A stretch of 64,000 nucleotides of DNA from an uncultured Hydrogenophaga sp. (lineage in GTDB: Bacteria > Pseudomonadota > Gammaproteobacteria > Burkholderiales > Burkholderiaceae_C). The stretch is from assembly GCF_958439165.1 (NCBI RefSeq), contig NZ_OY288120.1, forward strand, positions 175,234-239,233, read 5' to 3'. Under the pieces are notes generated by a model that saw only the letters and a list, made by a program, of their open reading frames with translations, searched no databases and had not been told where the DNA came from. A program made the translations under genes and the position numbers. Shown piece by piece: positions 18,476 to 26,591 of the stretch (within the stretch, counting starts at the first letter, position 1; every line of letters begins with the position of its first letter).

Positions 18476-18754
18476 ATGCCGAGCCGACTCACCCTGGCCG
18501 AACTGCACCGCATCCGCCAGTGGCACCTGGCCCATGGACGCGAGCAGCCGATGGAGACCCATCTGTGGGACGGTGTGCTCACCCTCTGGCTCATGGGCTG
18601 GATGGGCTGGGTGCCGGCGCTGATGCTGGACGCGATCTGGGCGGTGCCGCTGTGCCTGCTGGCCATGTCGCTGCCGGCCTTCTATGTCCACTGGCGGCGC
18701 AAGGCCCATGTGGCGCAGCGTCTCAGGTGCGACTGGCTGCCCCCCGGCGGCTGA
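18476..18754 (+). CDS. Small two-helix membrane protein
   Basis: This 92-residue protein has two hydrophobic segments, roughly residues 35-53 (VLTLWLMGWMGWVPALMLD) and 55-72 (WAVPLCLLAMSLPAFYVHW), with a basic C-terminal tail. The N-terminal third is polar. It has a good GGGAG 8 bases before the ATG and a promoter-like sequence upstream, so it is probably real. No function is recognised; it is followed 14 bases later by the crotonase gene. Confidence 0.7.
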   Translation: MPSRLTLAELHRIRQWHLAHGREQPMETHLWDGVLTLWLMGWMGWVPALMLDAIWAVPLCLLAMSLPAFYVHWRRKAHVAQRLRCDWLPPGG

Positions 18755-18768
18755 GCAGAATGGCCCGC

Positions 18769-19614
18769 ATGACCACCCTCACCTGCTTCCACCTCACCGT
18801 CGGCCCCGACCATGTCGCGCACCTGGTGCTCGACCGGCCGGAGGCCATGAACACCATGAACCCGACCTTCTGGCGCGAGCTGGACGGCGTGCTGGCCGAT
18901 CTGCACCAGAGCGGGCAGGCAAGGGCGCTGGTGATCAGCAGCACCGGCCGGCATTTCAGCGCCGGCATGTCGCTCGACACCTTCGCCGGTGCCATCCAGA
19001 TGGACGACCAGAGCCCCGAGGGCCGGGCGGCCATCTTCGACCTGCTGACCGACATGCAGGCCACCTTCACCCGGCTGGAGAATCTGCGCTGCCCGGTGAT
19101 CTTCGCGATCCAGGGCGGCTGCATCGGCGGTGCGGTGGACATGGTCACGGCCGGCTGCATCCGGTATGCCAGCAGCGACGCCTTCTTCTGCATCCAGGAA
19201 ATCAACATCGGCATGGTGGCCGACGTGGGCACGCTGCAGCGTCTGCCGAAACTGCTGCCGCTGGCGGTGGTGAAGGAACTGGCCTACACCGGCCGACGCC
19301 TGGGTGCGGCCCGTGCCCAGGCCCTCGGGCTGGTCAACGAGGTGTTCGACAGCCACCAGGCCACGGTGGACGCCGCGCTGCAGTGCGCCCGCGAGATCGC
19401 AGCCAAGCCGCCGGTGGCCATCTGGGGTACCAAGCAGGCGGTGAACTACGCCCGCGACCACAGCGTGGAAGACAGCCTGCGCCAGATGGGCTGGCTGCAG
19501 GGCGCGATCTGGAGCAACGCCCACGTGCGCGAAGCCATTGCCGCCATGAAGGACAAGCGGCCCGGCCAGTTCACGCCGCTGGCCGAACTCAAGGGCTTCA
19601 GCGAACAAGGTTGA
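18769..19614 (+). CDS. Enoyl-CoA hydratase/isomerase, dienoyl-CoA isomerase-like
   Basis: This 281-residue crotonase-superfamily protein acts on acyl-CoA in fatty-acid or aromatic-acid oxidation. The oxyanion-hole segments are TGRHFSAGMSLDTF and GGCIGGAVDMVTAG. The segment CIQEINIGMVADVGTLQRLPK closely resembles the active site of delta3,5-delta2,4-dienoyl-CoA isomerase (ECH1), keeping the acidic Glu and Asp positions, so isomerase activity is more likely than plain hydratase activity. The start at 18769 is preferred; an ATG nine bases upstream is an alternative. No other beta-oxidation gene is adjacent. Confidence 0.88.
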   Translation: MTTLTCFHLTVGPDHVAHLVLDRPEAMNTMNPTFWRELDGVLADLHQSGQARALVISSTGRHFSAGMSLDTFAGAIQMDDQSPEGRAAIFDLLTDMQATFTRLENLRCPVIFAIQGGCIGGAVDMVTAGCIRYASSDAFFCIQEINIGMVADVGTLQRLPKLLPLAVVKELAYTGRRLGAARAQALGLVNEVFDSHQATVDAALQCAREIAAKPPVAIWGTKQAVNYARDHSVEDSLRQMGWLQGAIWSNAHVREAIAAMKDKRPGQFTPLAELKGFSEQG

Positions 19615-19727
19615 CAGCGGCAGCCGGGTATTGAATCCGGTGGTGCAACCGGCTGCGTAAGGCAGGTAGCGGGTCGTCGTGGCCCGTTGCCGGCGGGGGC
19701 TTGCCCGCCACGCCTGACGGAGACAAC

Positions 19728-20672
19728 ATGCCGATCGCCCCACCCTTCTTCCGATCCACTGCCTGCCGGGCCGTGGCCCTGGCCTTTGCGGCCACCCTGA
19801 CCGCCGGTGCCTCAATGGCCGACACCGGCAAGCTGGTGCTCACCGGTGGCGTGAGCACGATCGAAGGCCCGGCCGGCGGCGGCCTGACCCCGTGGGCCGT
19901 GATTGGCACCCAAGCCACCCAGGGCGAAAAAGGCGTCTCGGTGCACACCAGCCGCGCCGTGACCGACGACTACGCCCTCAACGCCTATGGCGCTGCCGTG
20001 GCGATCGATGACCGTTTCGAGCTCTCGCTGGCCCGCCAGGAATTCCGCACCGGCACCACCGGCACACAGCTGGGTCTACCTGGTCTGCGCCTGAAGCAGG
20101 ACATCCTGGGCATCAAGGCCAAGGTGGCCGGCGATGCGGTGCTGGACAGCGACAGCCTGATGCCGCAGATCGCCGTGGGCGTGCAGTTCAAGCAGCTGGG
20201 TTCGACCGGGCTCGACGGCACCCTGCGCGCGCTGGGCGCCAAGCGCAGCGGCACCGATCTGTATGTGAGCGCCACCAAACTGTTCCTGGCCCAAGGCATC
20301 CTGGTCAATGGCACCCTGCGTGCCACCCAAGCCAACCAGGGCGGTCTGCTGGGATTTGGCGCCACCCTGGGCGGTGCCGACAACGGCTACGAGCTGCACC
20401 CCGAAATCTCGGTGGCCTATCTGCTGCGCCGCGACCTGGCGGTGGGCGTCGAGTACCGCAGCATGCCCAACAAGCTGCAGACCGCCGGCCGCGCCGCCGG
20501 CCTGGGCGAGGGCCTGCGTGCCGGCGACTGGAAGGACATCTTCGTGGCCTGGGCCCCGAGCAAGAACGTCTCCCTGACCGCCGCCTATGTGGACCTCGGC
20601 ACCATCGTCCCGGCCACCACCAACCAGCGCAAGCAGCGCGGTGTGTACGTGTCGGCGCAGTTCGCCTTCTGA
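19728..20672 (+). CDS. DUF3034-family exported protein
   Basis: This 314-residue protein begins with a signal peptide (AVALAFAATLTAGASMA) and continues as alternating hydrophobic/polar strands ending in VSAQFAF, the terminal aromatic typical of an outer-membrane beta-barrel. It resembles the DUF3034 family, of unknown function and often encoded beside an exported truncated haemoglobin, as here (24 bases downstream). GGAGA lies 5 bases before the ATG. A GC-rich hairpin (19692-19709) lies just upstream of the ribosome binding site. An outer-membrane location is inferred. Confidence 0.78.
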   Translation: MPIAPPFFRSTACRAVALAFAATLTAGASMADTGKLVLTGGVSTIEGPAGGGLTPWAVIGTQATQGEKGVSVHTSRAVTDDYALNAYGAAVAIDDRFELSLARQEFRTGTTGTQLGLPGLRLKQDILGIKAKVAGDAVLDSDSLMPQIAVGVQFKQLGSTGLDGTLRALGAKRSGTDLYVSATKLFLAQGILVNGTLRATQANQGGLLGFGATLGGADNGYELHPEISVAYLLRRDLAVGVEYRSMPNKLQTAGRAAGLGEGLRAGDWKDIFVAWAPSKNVSLTAAYVDLGTIVPATTNQRKQRGVYVSAQFAF

Positions 20673-20696
20673 CCTCCCATTTCCAAGGACATTCCC

Positions 20697-21176
20697 ATGA
20701 AGAACCTGATGGCTTCCTTCGCCCTCACCTGCGCCGCCCTGTCTGCAGGCACCTGCCTGGCCCAGACCGTTGCAGCCGCACCGGCCACCTCGAACGCCAG
20801 CGCGTACCCGGTGGCTGCGGCACCTGGCCTGTACCAGGCCTTCGGCGAATTGCAGGGCCTGCGCACGCTGATGGACGACTTCGTTCAGCGGCTCAAGGCC
20901 GATGCCCGCATCGGCGACCAGTTCCGCAACACCAGCGCCGAACGACTGTCCCAGTTGCTGACCCTCCAGCTCTGCCAGCTCTCGGGCGGCCCGTGCACCT
21001 ACGAGGGACGGGACATGAAGGCTGCGCATGCCGGCATGAACATCAGCAAGGCGCATTTCAATGCGCTGGTCGAAGTGCTGCAGGACACCATGAACGCGCG
21101 CGGCATCCCATTTGCGCGGCAGAACCAGATGCTCGCCCTGCTGGCACCCATGTACCGTGACATGGTTGCGCCTTGA
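20697..21176 (+). CDS. Exported group 1 truncated haemoglobin-like protein
   Basis: This 159-residue protein has a cleavable signal peptide (MASFALTCAALSAGTCLA) and a short Ala-rich linker. A truncated-haemoglobin domain follows: GLYQAFGELQGLRTLMDDFV, LLTLQLCQLSGGPCTYEGRDMKAAHAGMNISKAHF with the candidate proximal His in AAHAGM, and a C-terminal helix. It should be periplasmic, unlike most truncated haemoglobins. It is the second gene after the DUF3034 protein and is followed by an ECF sigma/anti-sigma pair. Oxygen, NO or peroxide chemistry are possible roles; none is shown by the sequence. Confidence 0.8.
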   Translation: MKNLMASFALTCAALSAGTCLAQTVAAAPATSNASAYPVAAAPGLYQAFGELQGLRTLMDDFVQRLKADARIGDQFRNTSAERLSQLLTLQLCQLSGGPCTYEGRDMKAAHAGMNISKAHFNALVEVLQDTMNARGIPFARQNQMLALLAPMYRDMVAP

Positions 21177-21234
21177 GCATCCGGATGGCTGGGACTCTCG
21201 GGATGTCGGGGGCGGTCGGCACCACAATGCCGGC

Positions 21235-21807
21235 ATGAACACCGAACCCGATCTGCACCTGCTGGCCCTGCTCGACCGCATCGCTGCCCGGGACGAGGCA
21301 GCGCTGCGGCAGCTGTACGACGCCACCGCAGCCAAGCTCTACGGCCTGGCGCTGCGGGTGGTGGGCAAACCCGAATGGGCCGAGGACTGCCTGCAGGAAA
21401 CCTACCTGCAGGTGTGGCGCTCGGCCGCCGACTACCGAGCCAGCCTGAGCCCGCCCATGGCGTGGCTGGGCATGCTGGTGCGCAGCCGCTCGCTCGATCT
21501 GCTGCGCCGTGGTCAGGCGCAGCGCCAGGCCCAGACCGACGAACTGGACGACCAGCTGGCCGACACCCTGGCCGGCGATTCGCCCGACCCCTCGGACACG
21601 GCGCTGGCCAGCCAGCAGGCCTGGGCATTGCACCAGTGCCTGGGCCGGCTGGACCACAAGCAGCGGGAGGTCATCAGCCTGGCCTATCTGCGCGATCTGA
21701 GCCACACCGATCTGGCCAGCCAGCTCAGCCTGCCGCTGGGTACCGTGAAAACCTGGATTCGCCGGGGTCTGGATCAGCTGCGCCAGTGCATGGCGCGCTG
21801 GCATTGA
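21235..21807 (+). CDS. ECF RNA polymerase sigma factor
   Basis: This 190-residue sigma factor has region 2 (LYDATAAKLYGLALRVVG then AEDCLQETYLQVWRS) and region 4 (CLGRLDHKQREVISLAYLRD followed by the LPLGTVKTWIRRGLDQLR recognition helix). It lacks other sigma70 regions, typical of ECF group IV/SigK-like factors. The ATG at 21235 is preferred to an earlier frame because it directly precedes conserved sequence. The anti-sigma gene starts 10 bases after its stop, a standard regulatory pair. No autoregulated promoter could be assigned. Confidence 0.92.
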   Translation: MNTEPDLHLLALLDRIAARDEAALRQLYDATAAKLYGLALRVVGKPEWAEDCLQETYLQVWRSAADYRASLSPPMAWLGMLVRSRSLDLLRRGQAQRQAQTDELDDQLADTLAGDSPDPSDTALASQQAWALHQCLGRLDHKQREVISLAYLRDLSHTDLASQLSLPLGTVKTWIRRGLDQLRQCMARWH

Positions 21808-21817
21808 GGAGAAGCCC

Positions 21818-22666
21818 ATGAACATCGCACGCCATCCCGAGTTGCTCGACCGTCTGGCTGCCGCCTGGGCCGTGGGTACGCTGCGCGGCGGCGCTCGCCG
21901 CCGTTTCGAGCAGATGGCCCGGGAACATCCCTCGGTGCGCGCTGCTGCCCTGGTCTGGCAGGAGCGCATGACCGCCATGACCGAGCTGCAGCCTGCGGTG
22001 CAGCCGGCACCGCAGGTGTGGACCCGCATCGACAACCTGGTGCGGGCCGAACGGGCGGTGGTCTCCAGCCTGTCGGGACGGCAGGCCTCGGCAGGTACCG
22101 CCGCGCCCTGGTGGCAGGGTGTCCGGCTGTGGCAGGGCATGGGGCTGGCCGGCGCGCTGGCCACGGTGGCAGCCATCGGCGTGGCGCTGAACCTCAACAC
22201 CCAGCTCGGCCAGACTCGCGCCGACCTGCTGGCACAGAGCGGCACACTGTCCACACAGACTGCCCAGTACGCGCAGCTGCAGACGCAGCTCCAAGGATTG
22301 CAGGCCGAACTGGCCGCCCTGCCCCGTGCCGACTATGTGGCCGTGCTCAACGACAGCCAGGCCAGTGCTGCCGTGCTGGTGACCTTCGATCCGGTACGGC
22401 GGCAGCTGAACCTGCAGCGGCTGGGGCCGGTCCAGGAAGCCGAGGACCGTTCACTGCAGCTCTGGGCACTGCCGCCCGGTGCCGGCCCGAAATCGCTGGG
22501 GGTGCTGACGCGCGAACGGCTGCTGCAGCTCGTGGCCGACCCGTCCAGCGTGCGCGATGTGCCGACCCTGGCCATCAGCCTCGAACCGCGCGGAGGCGTG
22601 CCTGAAGCCGGCGGCCCGACCGGCCCTGTGCTGTTCAAGGGTGCACTGATCCAGCGCCAGCTCTGA
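21818..22666 (+). CDS. RskA-like anti-sigma factor
   Basis: This 282-residue membrane protein is the likely partner of the sigma factor just upstream. The N-terminal cytoplasmic part (LDRLAAAWAVGTLRGGARRRFEQM) is the anti-sigma-domain segment found in RskA-like factors without a zinc-binding HxxxCxxC motif. One transmembrane helix lies near residues 108-126 (GMGLAGALATVAAIGVALN). The periplasmic C-terminal domain has the RskA/DUF2337-like LQLWALPPGAGPKSLGVLT and LAISLEPRGGVPEAGGPTGPVLFKG motifs. It ends only 4 bases from the convergent SulP gene. Confidence 0.9.
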   Translation: MNIARHPELLDRLAAAWAVGTLRGGARRRFEQMAREHPSVRAAALVWQERMTAMTELQPAVQPAPQVWTRIDNLVRAERAVVSSLSGRQASAGTAAPWWQGVRLWQGMGLAGALATVAAIGVALNLNTQLGQTRADLLAQSGTLSTQTAQYAQLQTQLQGLQAELAALPRADYVAVLNDSQASAAVLVTFDPVRRQLNLQRLGPVQEAEDRSLQLWALPPGAGPKSLGVLTRERLLQLVADPSSVRDVPTLAISLEPRGGVPEAGGPTGPVLFKGALIQRQL

Positions 22667-22670
22667 GCGG

Positions 22671-24383
22671 TCAGCCGACAACCGCCAGGGCCTGCGCGGC
22701 CTGGTGGTGGGTGAGGAAGACACGGCCGCTCAGGTGCTGCAGGAAACCCGATCGCTCCAGGCGGTCCATGACCGGGCCCTTCACCTCCGACAGGTGCAAG
22801 GCCATGCCGGCCTGCTGCAGGCGCTGGTCGATGGCCTCCAGGCTTTCCAGCGCGCTGGCGTCGATGTGGTTGATCGCCGAACACTGGATCACCACGTGCC
22901 GCAGTTCCGGTCGCGACGCCACGGCATCGTTGATGCGGTCTTCCAGCGCGCGGGCGTTGGCGAAGAACAGGCTCTCGTCCACCCGCAGGCCCAGCACCCG
23001 GGCATCCACCTCCACCGCATGCCGCTGCACATTGCGGAAGTGTTCGGTGCCGGGCACCCGGCCGACCTCGGCCATGTGGGGCCGGCTGCTGCGGTGCAGG
23101 TGCAGCGCCAGCGACACCGAAACGCCGGTCAGCAGGCCGGCCTCGACCCCGGCACCCAGCGTGACCAGCAGGGTGCTGAGCACCGCTGCAAAGTCGGCCT
23201 TCGAATAGGCCCAGGTGCGGCGCAGCACCGACAGGTCGACCAGCGAGAGCACGGCCACCACGATGGTCGCTGCCAGCGTGGCCTGCGGCAGGTGAAAGAG
23301 TGCCGGCGTGAGGAACAGCGACACCAGCAGGATGCCCCCGGCCGTGTAGACACCGGCGGCCGGGGTCTGGGCACCGGCATCGGCATTCACCACCGAACGG
23401 GCAAACCCGCCGGTGACCGGCAGTCCGCCTGAAACCGCGGCCGCCAGGTTGCTGCCACCCAGCGCGATCAGTTCCTGATCGGGCTCGATGCGCTCACGCC
23501 GCCGTGCCGCCAGCGTCTGGCCGACCGACACCGACTCCACGAAACCCACCACGCTGATCAGCAGGGCCGGCACCAGCAGCGCCTGCCACAGCGCCGGATC
23601 CCACAGCGGCGCCGTCAGCGGGGGCAGCCCCTGCGGCACCGTGCCGACCACCCGCACGCCCTGTTCCTGCCAGCCCAGCGCCCAGGACAGAGCGGTGGTG
23701 AGCGCAATCGCCACCGCAGGCCCCGCCTTGGCCAGCCCGTCGGCCCAGCGCGACGACAGACCCCGCCGCAGCAGCAGGGGCTTCAGACGCTGGCGCGACC
23801 ACACCAGGAACGCCAGTGTGGTGATGCCGATCATCAGCGTTAGGCCGTGCACCTGCCCCGTCTGGGCGACCAGCGCCGGCAGCAGTTCGGGCAGCGTCTG
23901 ACCGCTGGCCTTCACGCCCAGCAAGGTCTTGAGCTGGCTGGCCGCGATCAGCAGACCCGACGCAGCGATGAAGCCGGCAATCACCGGATGGCTCAGGAAC
24001 TGGGCCAGGAACCCCAGCCGCAGCAGGCCCATGAGCAGCAGGATCAGCCCGGACATGAAGGCCAGCGTCAGGGCCACCGCCCACCAGGCGTGGGTTCCGG
24101 CCTGGGCATGCGGCGCAATGGCTGCAGCCGTCATGAGCGAGACCACCGCCACCGGTCCCACCGCCAGCACCCGGCTCGAACCGAACACCGCATACACCAG
24201 CAACGGGGCCACGCTGGCGTACAGGCCGGCCTCGGGCGGCAGCCCGGCCAGCAACGCATAGGCCAGGCTCTGCGGGATGAGCATGACGGTGACGATGAGC
24301 GCGGCCAGCGCATCGCCCCCCAACGCGGCGCGGTCGTAGCGGCGGCCCCATTGCAGGATCGGCAGCGACGGGAGGGGGATCAT
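22671..24383 (-). CDS. SulP-family anion permease with STAS domain
   Basis: This 570-residue inner-membrane transporter has the SulP core from residue 20 (GGDALAALIVTVMLIPQSLAYALLAGLPPEAGLYASVAP). It includes the GSSRVLAVGPVAVVSLMTA segment, the LIALGGSNLAAAVSGGLPVTGGFARSVVN loop and about 12 helices. A C-terminal STAS domain (VDARVLGLRVDESLFFANARALEDRIN and VVIQCSAINHIDASALESLEAID) is in the cytoplasm. SulP members move sulfate, bicarbonate or dicarboxylates. Its location beside two YeeE/YedE genes hints at sulfur-anion transport, but substrate residues cannot be read with confidence. Confidence 0.93.
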   Translation of the reverse strand: MIPLPSLPILQWGRRYDRAALGGDALAALIVTVMLIPQSLAYALLAGLPPEAGLYASVAPLLVYAVFGSSRVLAVGPVAVVSLMTAAAIAPHAQAGTHAWWAVALTLAFMSGLILLLMGLLRLGFLAQFLSHPVIAGFIAASGLLIAASQLKTLLGVKASGQTLPELLPALVAQTGQVHGLTLMIGITTLAFLVWSRQRLKPLLLRRGLSSRWADGLAKAGPAVAIALTTALSWALGWQEQGVRVVGTVPQGLPPLTAPLWDPALWQALLVPALLISVVGFVESVSVGQTLAARRRERIEPDQELIALGGSNLAAAVSGGLPVTGGFARSVVNADAGAQTPAAGVYTAGGILLVSLFLTPALFHLPQATLAATIVVAVLSLVDLSVLRRTWAYSKADFAAVLSTLLVTLGAGVEAGLLTGVSVSLALHLHRSSRPHMAEVGRVPGTEHFRNVQRHAVEVDARVLGLRVDESLFFANARALEDRINDAVASRPELRHVVIQCSAINHIDASALESLEAIDQRLQQAGMALHLSEVKGPVMDRLERSGFLQHLSGRVFLTHHQAAQALAVVG

Positions 24384-24414
24384 GGGTGACCGCGCATCGA
24401 CGTTCAGCGGGCGT

Positions 24415-24852
24415 TCAACGGGCGTTCAGTGCGCCCGGGCGGCCCATGCGCTCGGCCAGTTCGAAGACTGTCATGCCGACGACCATGGCCAGCACGAAGA
24501 CGGCAGCCTTCGGCTCGCCGGCCGCCATGGACACCACGCCAGGCCCGGGGCAGAAGCCGGCCAGGCCCCAGCCGGCACCGAAGGTCAGGCTGCCCAGCAC
24601 CAGGCGGCGGTCGATCTGGGTTGCCTTGGGCAGGTGCATGGCGCCACCGAAGACCGCCATGGTGCGGCGGCGTGCCAGCGCATAGGCAAAGAAACCGACG
24701 GCAATTGCGCCGCCCATGACGAAGGCCAGCGAGGGGTCCCAGGCCCCGGCCAGGTCCAGGAAACCCTGCACCTTGGCCGGGTCGGTCATGCCGGAGAGGA
24801 TCAGGCCCAGGCCGAACAGCAGGCCCACCAGGAATTCGGAAATACGGCTCAT
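24415..24852 (-). CDS. YeeE/YedE (Sulf_transp) family membrane protein
   Basis: This 145-residue membrane protein is one half of the YeeE/YedE family (DUF395), associated with uptake of thiosulfate or other sulfur compounds. It has about four hydrophobic segments, with the conserved GFGLAGFCPGPG-type motif seen as GWGLAGFCPGPGVVSMAAG. The ATG at 24852 matches the family start MSRISEFLVGLLFG; a longer frame upstream lies inside the next gene. It pairs with the second half-gene 11 bases upstream. Similar pairs with a BigR-type repressor are known as PmpA/PmpB-like transporters. Confidence 0.88.
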   Translation of the reverse strand: MSRISEFLVGLLFGLGLILSGMTDPAKVQGFLDLAGAWDPSLAFVMGGAIAVGFFAYALARRRTMAVFGGAMHLPKATQIDRRLVLGSLTFGAGWGLAGFCPGPGVVSMAAGEPKAAVFVLAMVVGMTVFELAERMGRPGALNAR

Positions 24853-24863
24853 GGCGGGTCCTT

Positions 24864-25301
24864 TCAGAACACGTGACGGATCAGGAAGACCACCAGGAAC
24901 CCGGCGGCCATGAAGGCCAGCGTGGCCACCAGCGAACGCGGCGACAGGCGGGAGAGTCCGCACACGCCGTGGCCGCTGGTGCAGCCGGAGCCGTAGCGGG
25001 TGCCCACGCCGACCAGCAGGCCGGCCAGCACCACCAGGCCGTAGCTGGCGTCGATGCGCGGCGCCTTCAGGAAGCCTTCGGGCGCCAGCAGGCCGGCCAC
25101 CAGGGGCGCGGCCAGCATGCCCAGCAGGAAGCTCAGGCGCCAGCCAGTGTCGCCCTTTTTCGGGCTGAGCAGGCCGCCCAGAATGCCGCTGATGCCCAGC
25201 ACGCGGCCATGCAGCAGGATGAACATGGCAGCGGCCACGCCCAGCAGCAGGCCGCCAGCCAGTGAAGTCCAGGGGGTGAATTGAAGCCAGTCGATGGTCA
25301 T
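24864..25301 (-). CDS. YeeE/YedE (Sulf_transp) family membrane protein
   Basis: This 145-residue protein is the second YeeE/YedE half. It carries the family hallmark GSGCTSGHGVCGLSRLSPRS with the cysteine thought to handle the sulfur substrate, and four hydrophobic segments (TSLAGGLLLGVAAAMFILL, LSFLLGMLAAPLVAGLL, YGLVVLAGLLVGVG, LVATLAFMAAGFLVVFLI). The ATG at 25301 lies 2 bases after the ArsR-type gene stop, so it is probably translated from the same mRNA. With the next gene it likely forms a heteromeric sulfur-compound transporter controlled by the adjacent repressor. Confidence 0.9.
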   Translation of the reverse strand: MTIDWLQFTPWTSLAGGLLLGVAAAMFILLHGRVLGISGILGGLLSPKKGDTGWRLSFLLGMLAAPLVAGLLAPEGFLKAPRIDASYGLVVLAGLLVGVGTRYGSGCTSGHGVCGLSRLSPRSLVATLAFMAAGFLVVFLIRHVF

Positions 25302-25303
25302 GG

Positions 25304-25621
25304 TCAGCCTTCGTCGGAGCAGAACTGCTGGTGGAGCACCTGCATGACGGCCAGCGCCTGCGGGCTGTCGATGCGGTAGTGGATGTGTTTGCCGTCGCGG
25401 CGCGTGGCCACCAGCGCTTCTTCGCGCAGGACGGTGAGCTGCTGGGACAGCGTGGGCTGGCGGATGCCCAGGCTTTCTTCGAGCTGGCCGACCGTCATTT
25501 CGCCCTCGGCCAGGCGGCACAGGATCAGCAGGCGGTCCGGGTTGGACAACACCTTGAGCAGGCGGCAGGCCTGCCCTGCGGCGGCCTGCATGTCTTCAAT
25601 GGGAACGGATGTGGGGTTCAT
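25304..25621 (-). CDS. ArsR-family persulfide-sensing repressor, BigR/SqrR-like
   Basis: This 105-residue winged-helix repressor lacks ArsR metal-site cysteines but has two cysteines, C35 (LLILCRLAEGE) and C101 (QQFCSDEG). Their spacing of 66 residues equals that of the redox pair C42/C108 in BigR. The recognition helix is QPTLSQQLTVLREEALVATRRDGKHIHYRI. BigR/SqrR proteins lose DNA binding when this pair forms a disulfide or polysulfide bridge. The ATG at 25621 is preferred over a GTG eight codons earlier. It leads an operon with the two YeeE/YedE genes, behind a promoter with overlapping repeats. Confidence 0.87.
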   Translation of the reverse strand: MNPTSVPIEDMQAAAGQACRLLKVLSNPDRLLILCRLAEGEMTVGQLEESLGIRQPTLSQQLTVLREEALVATRRDGKHIHYRIDSPQALAVMQVLHQQFCSDEG

Positions 25622-25665
25622 GCCGGAGTGATGTCGGAACCGCACGGGACATGCGGACTGCCATC

Positions 25666-25694
25666 ACTCTATCGGCCAACAGATTATCTGTCAA
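25666..25694 (-). promoter_or_regulatory. Sigma70-type promoter of the BigR-like operon
   Basis: On the minus strand TTGACA (25694 to 25689) and TAGAGT (25671 to 25666) are separated by 17 bases. The -35 is a full consensus match. The -10 ends 44 bases before the repressor ATG. The region is clearly more AT-rich than its surroundings. Confidence 0.65.
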
Positions 25695-25710
25695 TATAAT
25701 GTTATCGGCC
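25670..25710. promoter_or_regulatory. Candidate repressor operator in the BigR-like promoter
   Basis: The perfect inverted repeat CAGAT-T-ATCTG (25680-25690) lies in the promoter spacer and touches the -35. Flanking it are two direct copies of TATCGGCC at 25670-25677 and 25703-25710, 33 bases apart. A repressor bound here would block the promoter, which fits autoregulation by the BigR-like protein. Confidence 0.55.
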
Positions 25711-25727
25711 TATATGAGGCCGTGACA

Positions 25728-26591
25728 TCACTGACGCGCCGTTCGCACATTGGCCGGCGGCTGCTGGGGGTGACTGCTGCGCCAGGGGTTGATGTCCAGC
25801 CCGCCCCGGCGGGTGTAGCGGGCATACACGCTCAGACGGGCCGGCTTGCAGCGCTGCAGCACGTCCATGTAGATGCGCTCGACGCACTGCTCGTGGAATT
25901 CGTTGTGGTTGCGAAAGCTCACCAGGTACCGCAGCAGGCCTTCCTGGTCGATCTGCGGGCCGCTGTACCGGATCTGCACGCTGCCCCAGTCGGGCTGGCC
26001 GGTCACGAGGCAGTTGCTCTTGAGCAGGTGGCTGACCAGCGTCTCTTCCACTGGCTTCTCGTCCAACGCTGCCTTGAGCAGTTCGGGCGCGGGCTGGCTG
26101 TGGGTGCATTCCACATCGAGCCGGTCGAGGTTGACGCCGTCGAGCTCCTGCACCGGTTCGCGGCCGAACTGCTCGGGCAGCAGCAGACGCACGCCGGCCG
26201 AGGCCTGCACCGGCCCGCCCTGCCACAGGGCGGCACTGATGTCGCGCCGGATGGTGTCGCGCACTTCGTCAACCGTCGCAAACGGGGAATTGTTGAAGCT
26301 GTTGAGGTAGAGCTTGAACGATTTGCTCTCGACGATGTGCGTGCTCTCGCACGGCACCGTGATGTGGGCAATGGCCACCTGGGGCTTGCCGCGCGGGTTG
26401 AGCCAGCTCAGCTCGAAGGCGGTCCAGAGGTCGCAGCCCATGAAGGGAATGACGCTGTTGATGCCGATCTCATGGCGCTTGGGTGCGCGCGGCAACGGGA
26501 ACAGCAGCGCCGGGTCGTAGCGGTCCACGTACGCGCTGACCTTGCCCAGCTGGGACTGTTCGGGGGTGAGGAATGAAGGATCGGTGCTCAT
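25728..26591 (-). CDS. queF: NADPH-dependent 7-cyano-7-deazaguanine reductase
   Basis: This 287-residue enzyme reduces preQ0 to preQ1 in queuosine biosynthesis. It is the long, two-domain (YqcD-type) form. The N-terminal half carries the QueF motif ESKSFKLYLNSFN, and the C-terminal half has the catalytic Cys in LKSNCLVTGQPDWGSVQI and the FHEQCVERIYMDVL segment. The ATG at 26591 overlaps the stop of the upstream oxygenase gene by 4 bases. It runs toward the BigR-like operon, leaving 106 bases between its stop and that repressor's start. Other queuosine genes are not in the window. Confidence 0.95.
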   Translation of the reverse strand: MSTDPSFLTPEQSQLGKVSAYVDRYDPALLFPLPRAPKRHEIGINSVIPFMGCDLWTAFELSWLNPRGKPQVAIAHITVPCESTHIVESKSFKLYLNSFNNSPFATVDEVRDTIRRDISAALWQGGPVQASAGVRLLLPEQFGREPVQELDGVNLDRLDVECTHSQPAPELLKAALDEKPVEETLVSHLLKSNCLVTGQPDWGSVQIRYSGPQIDQEGLLRYLVSFRNHNEFHEQCVERIYMDVLQRCKPARLSVYARYTRRGGLDINPWRSSHPQQPPANVRTARQ

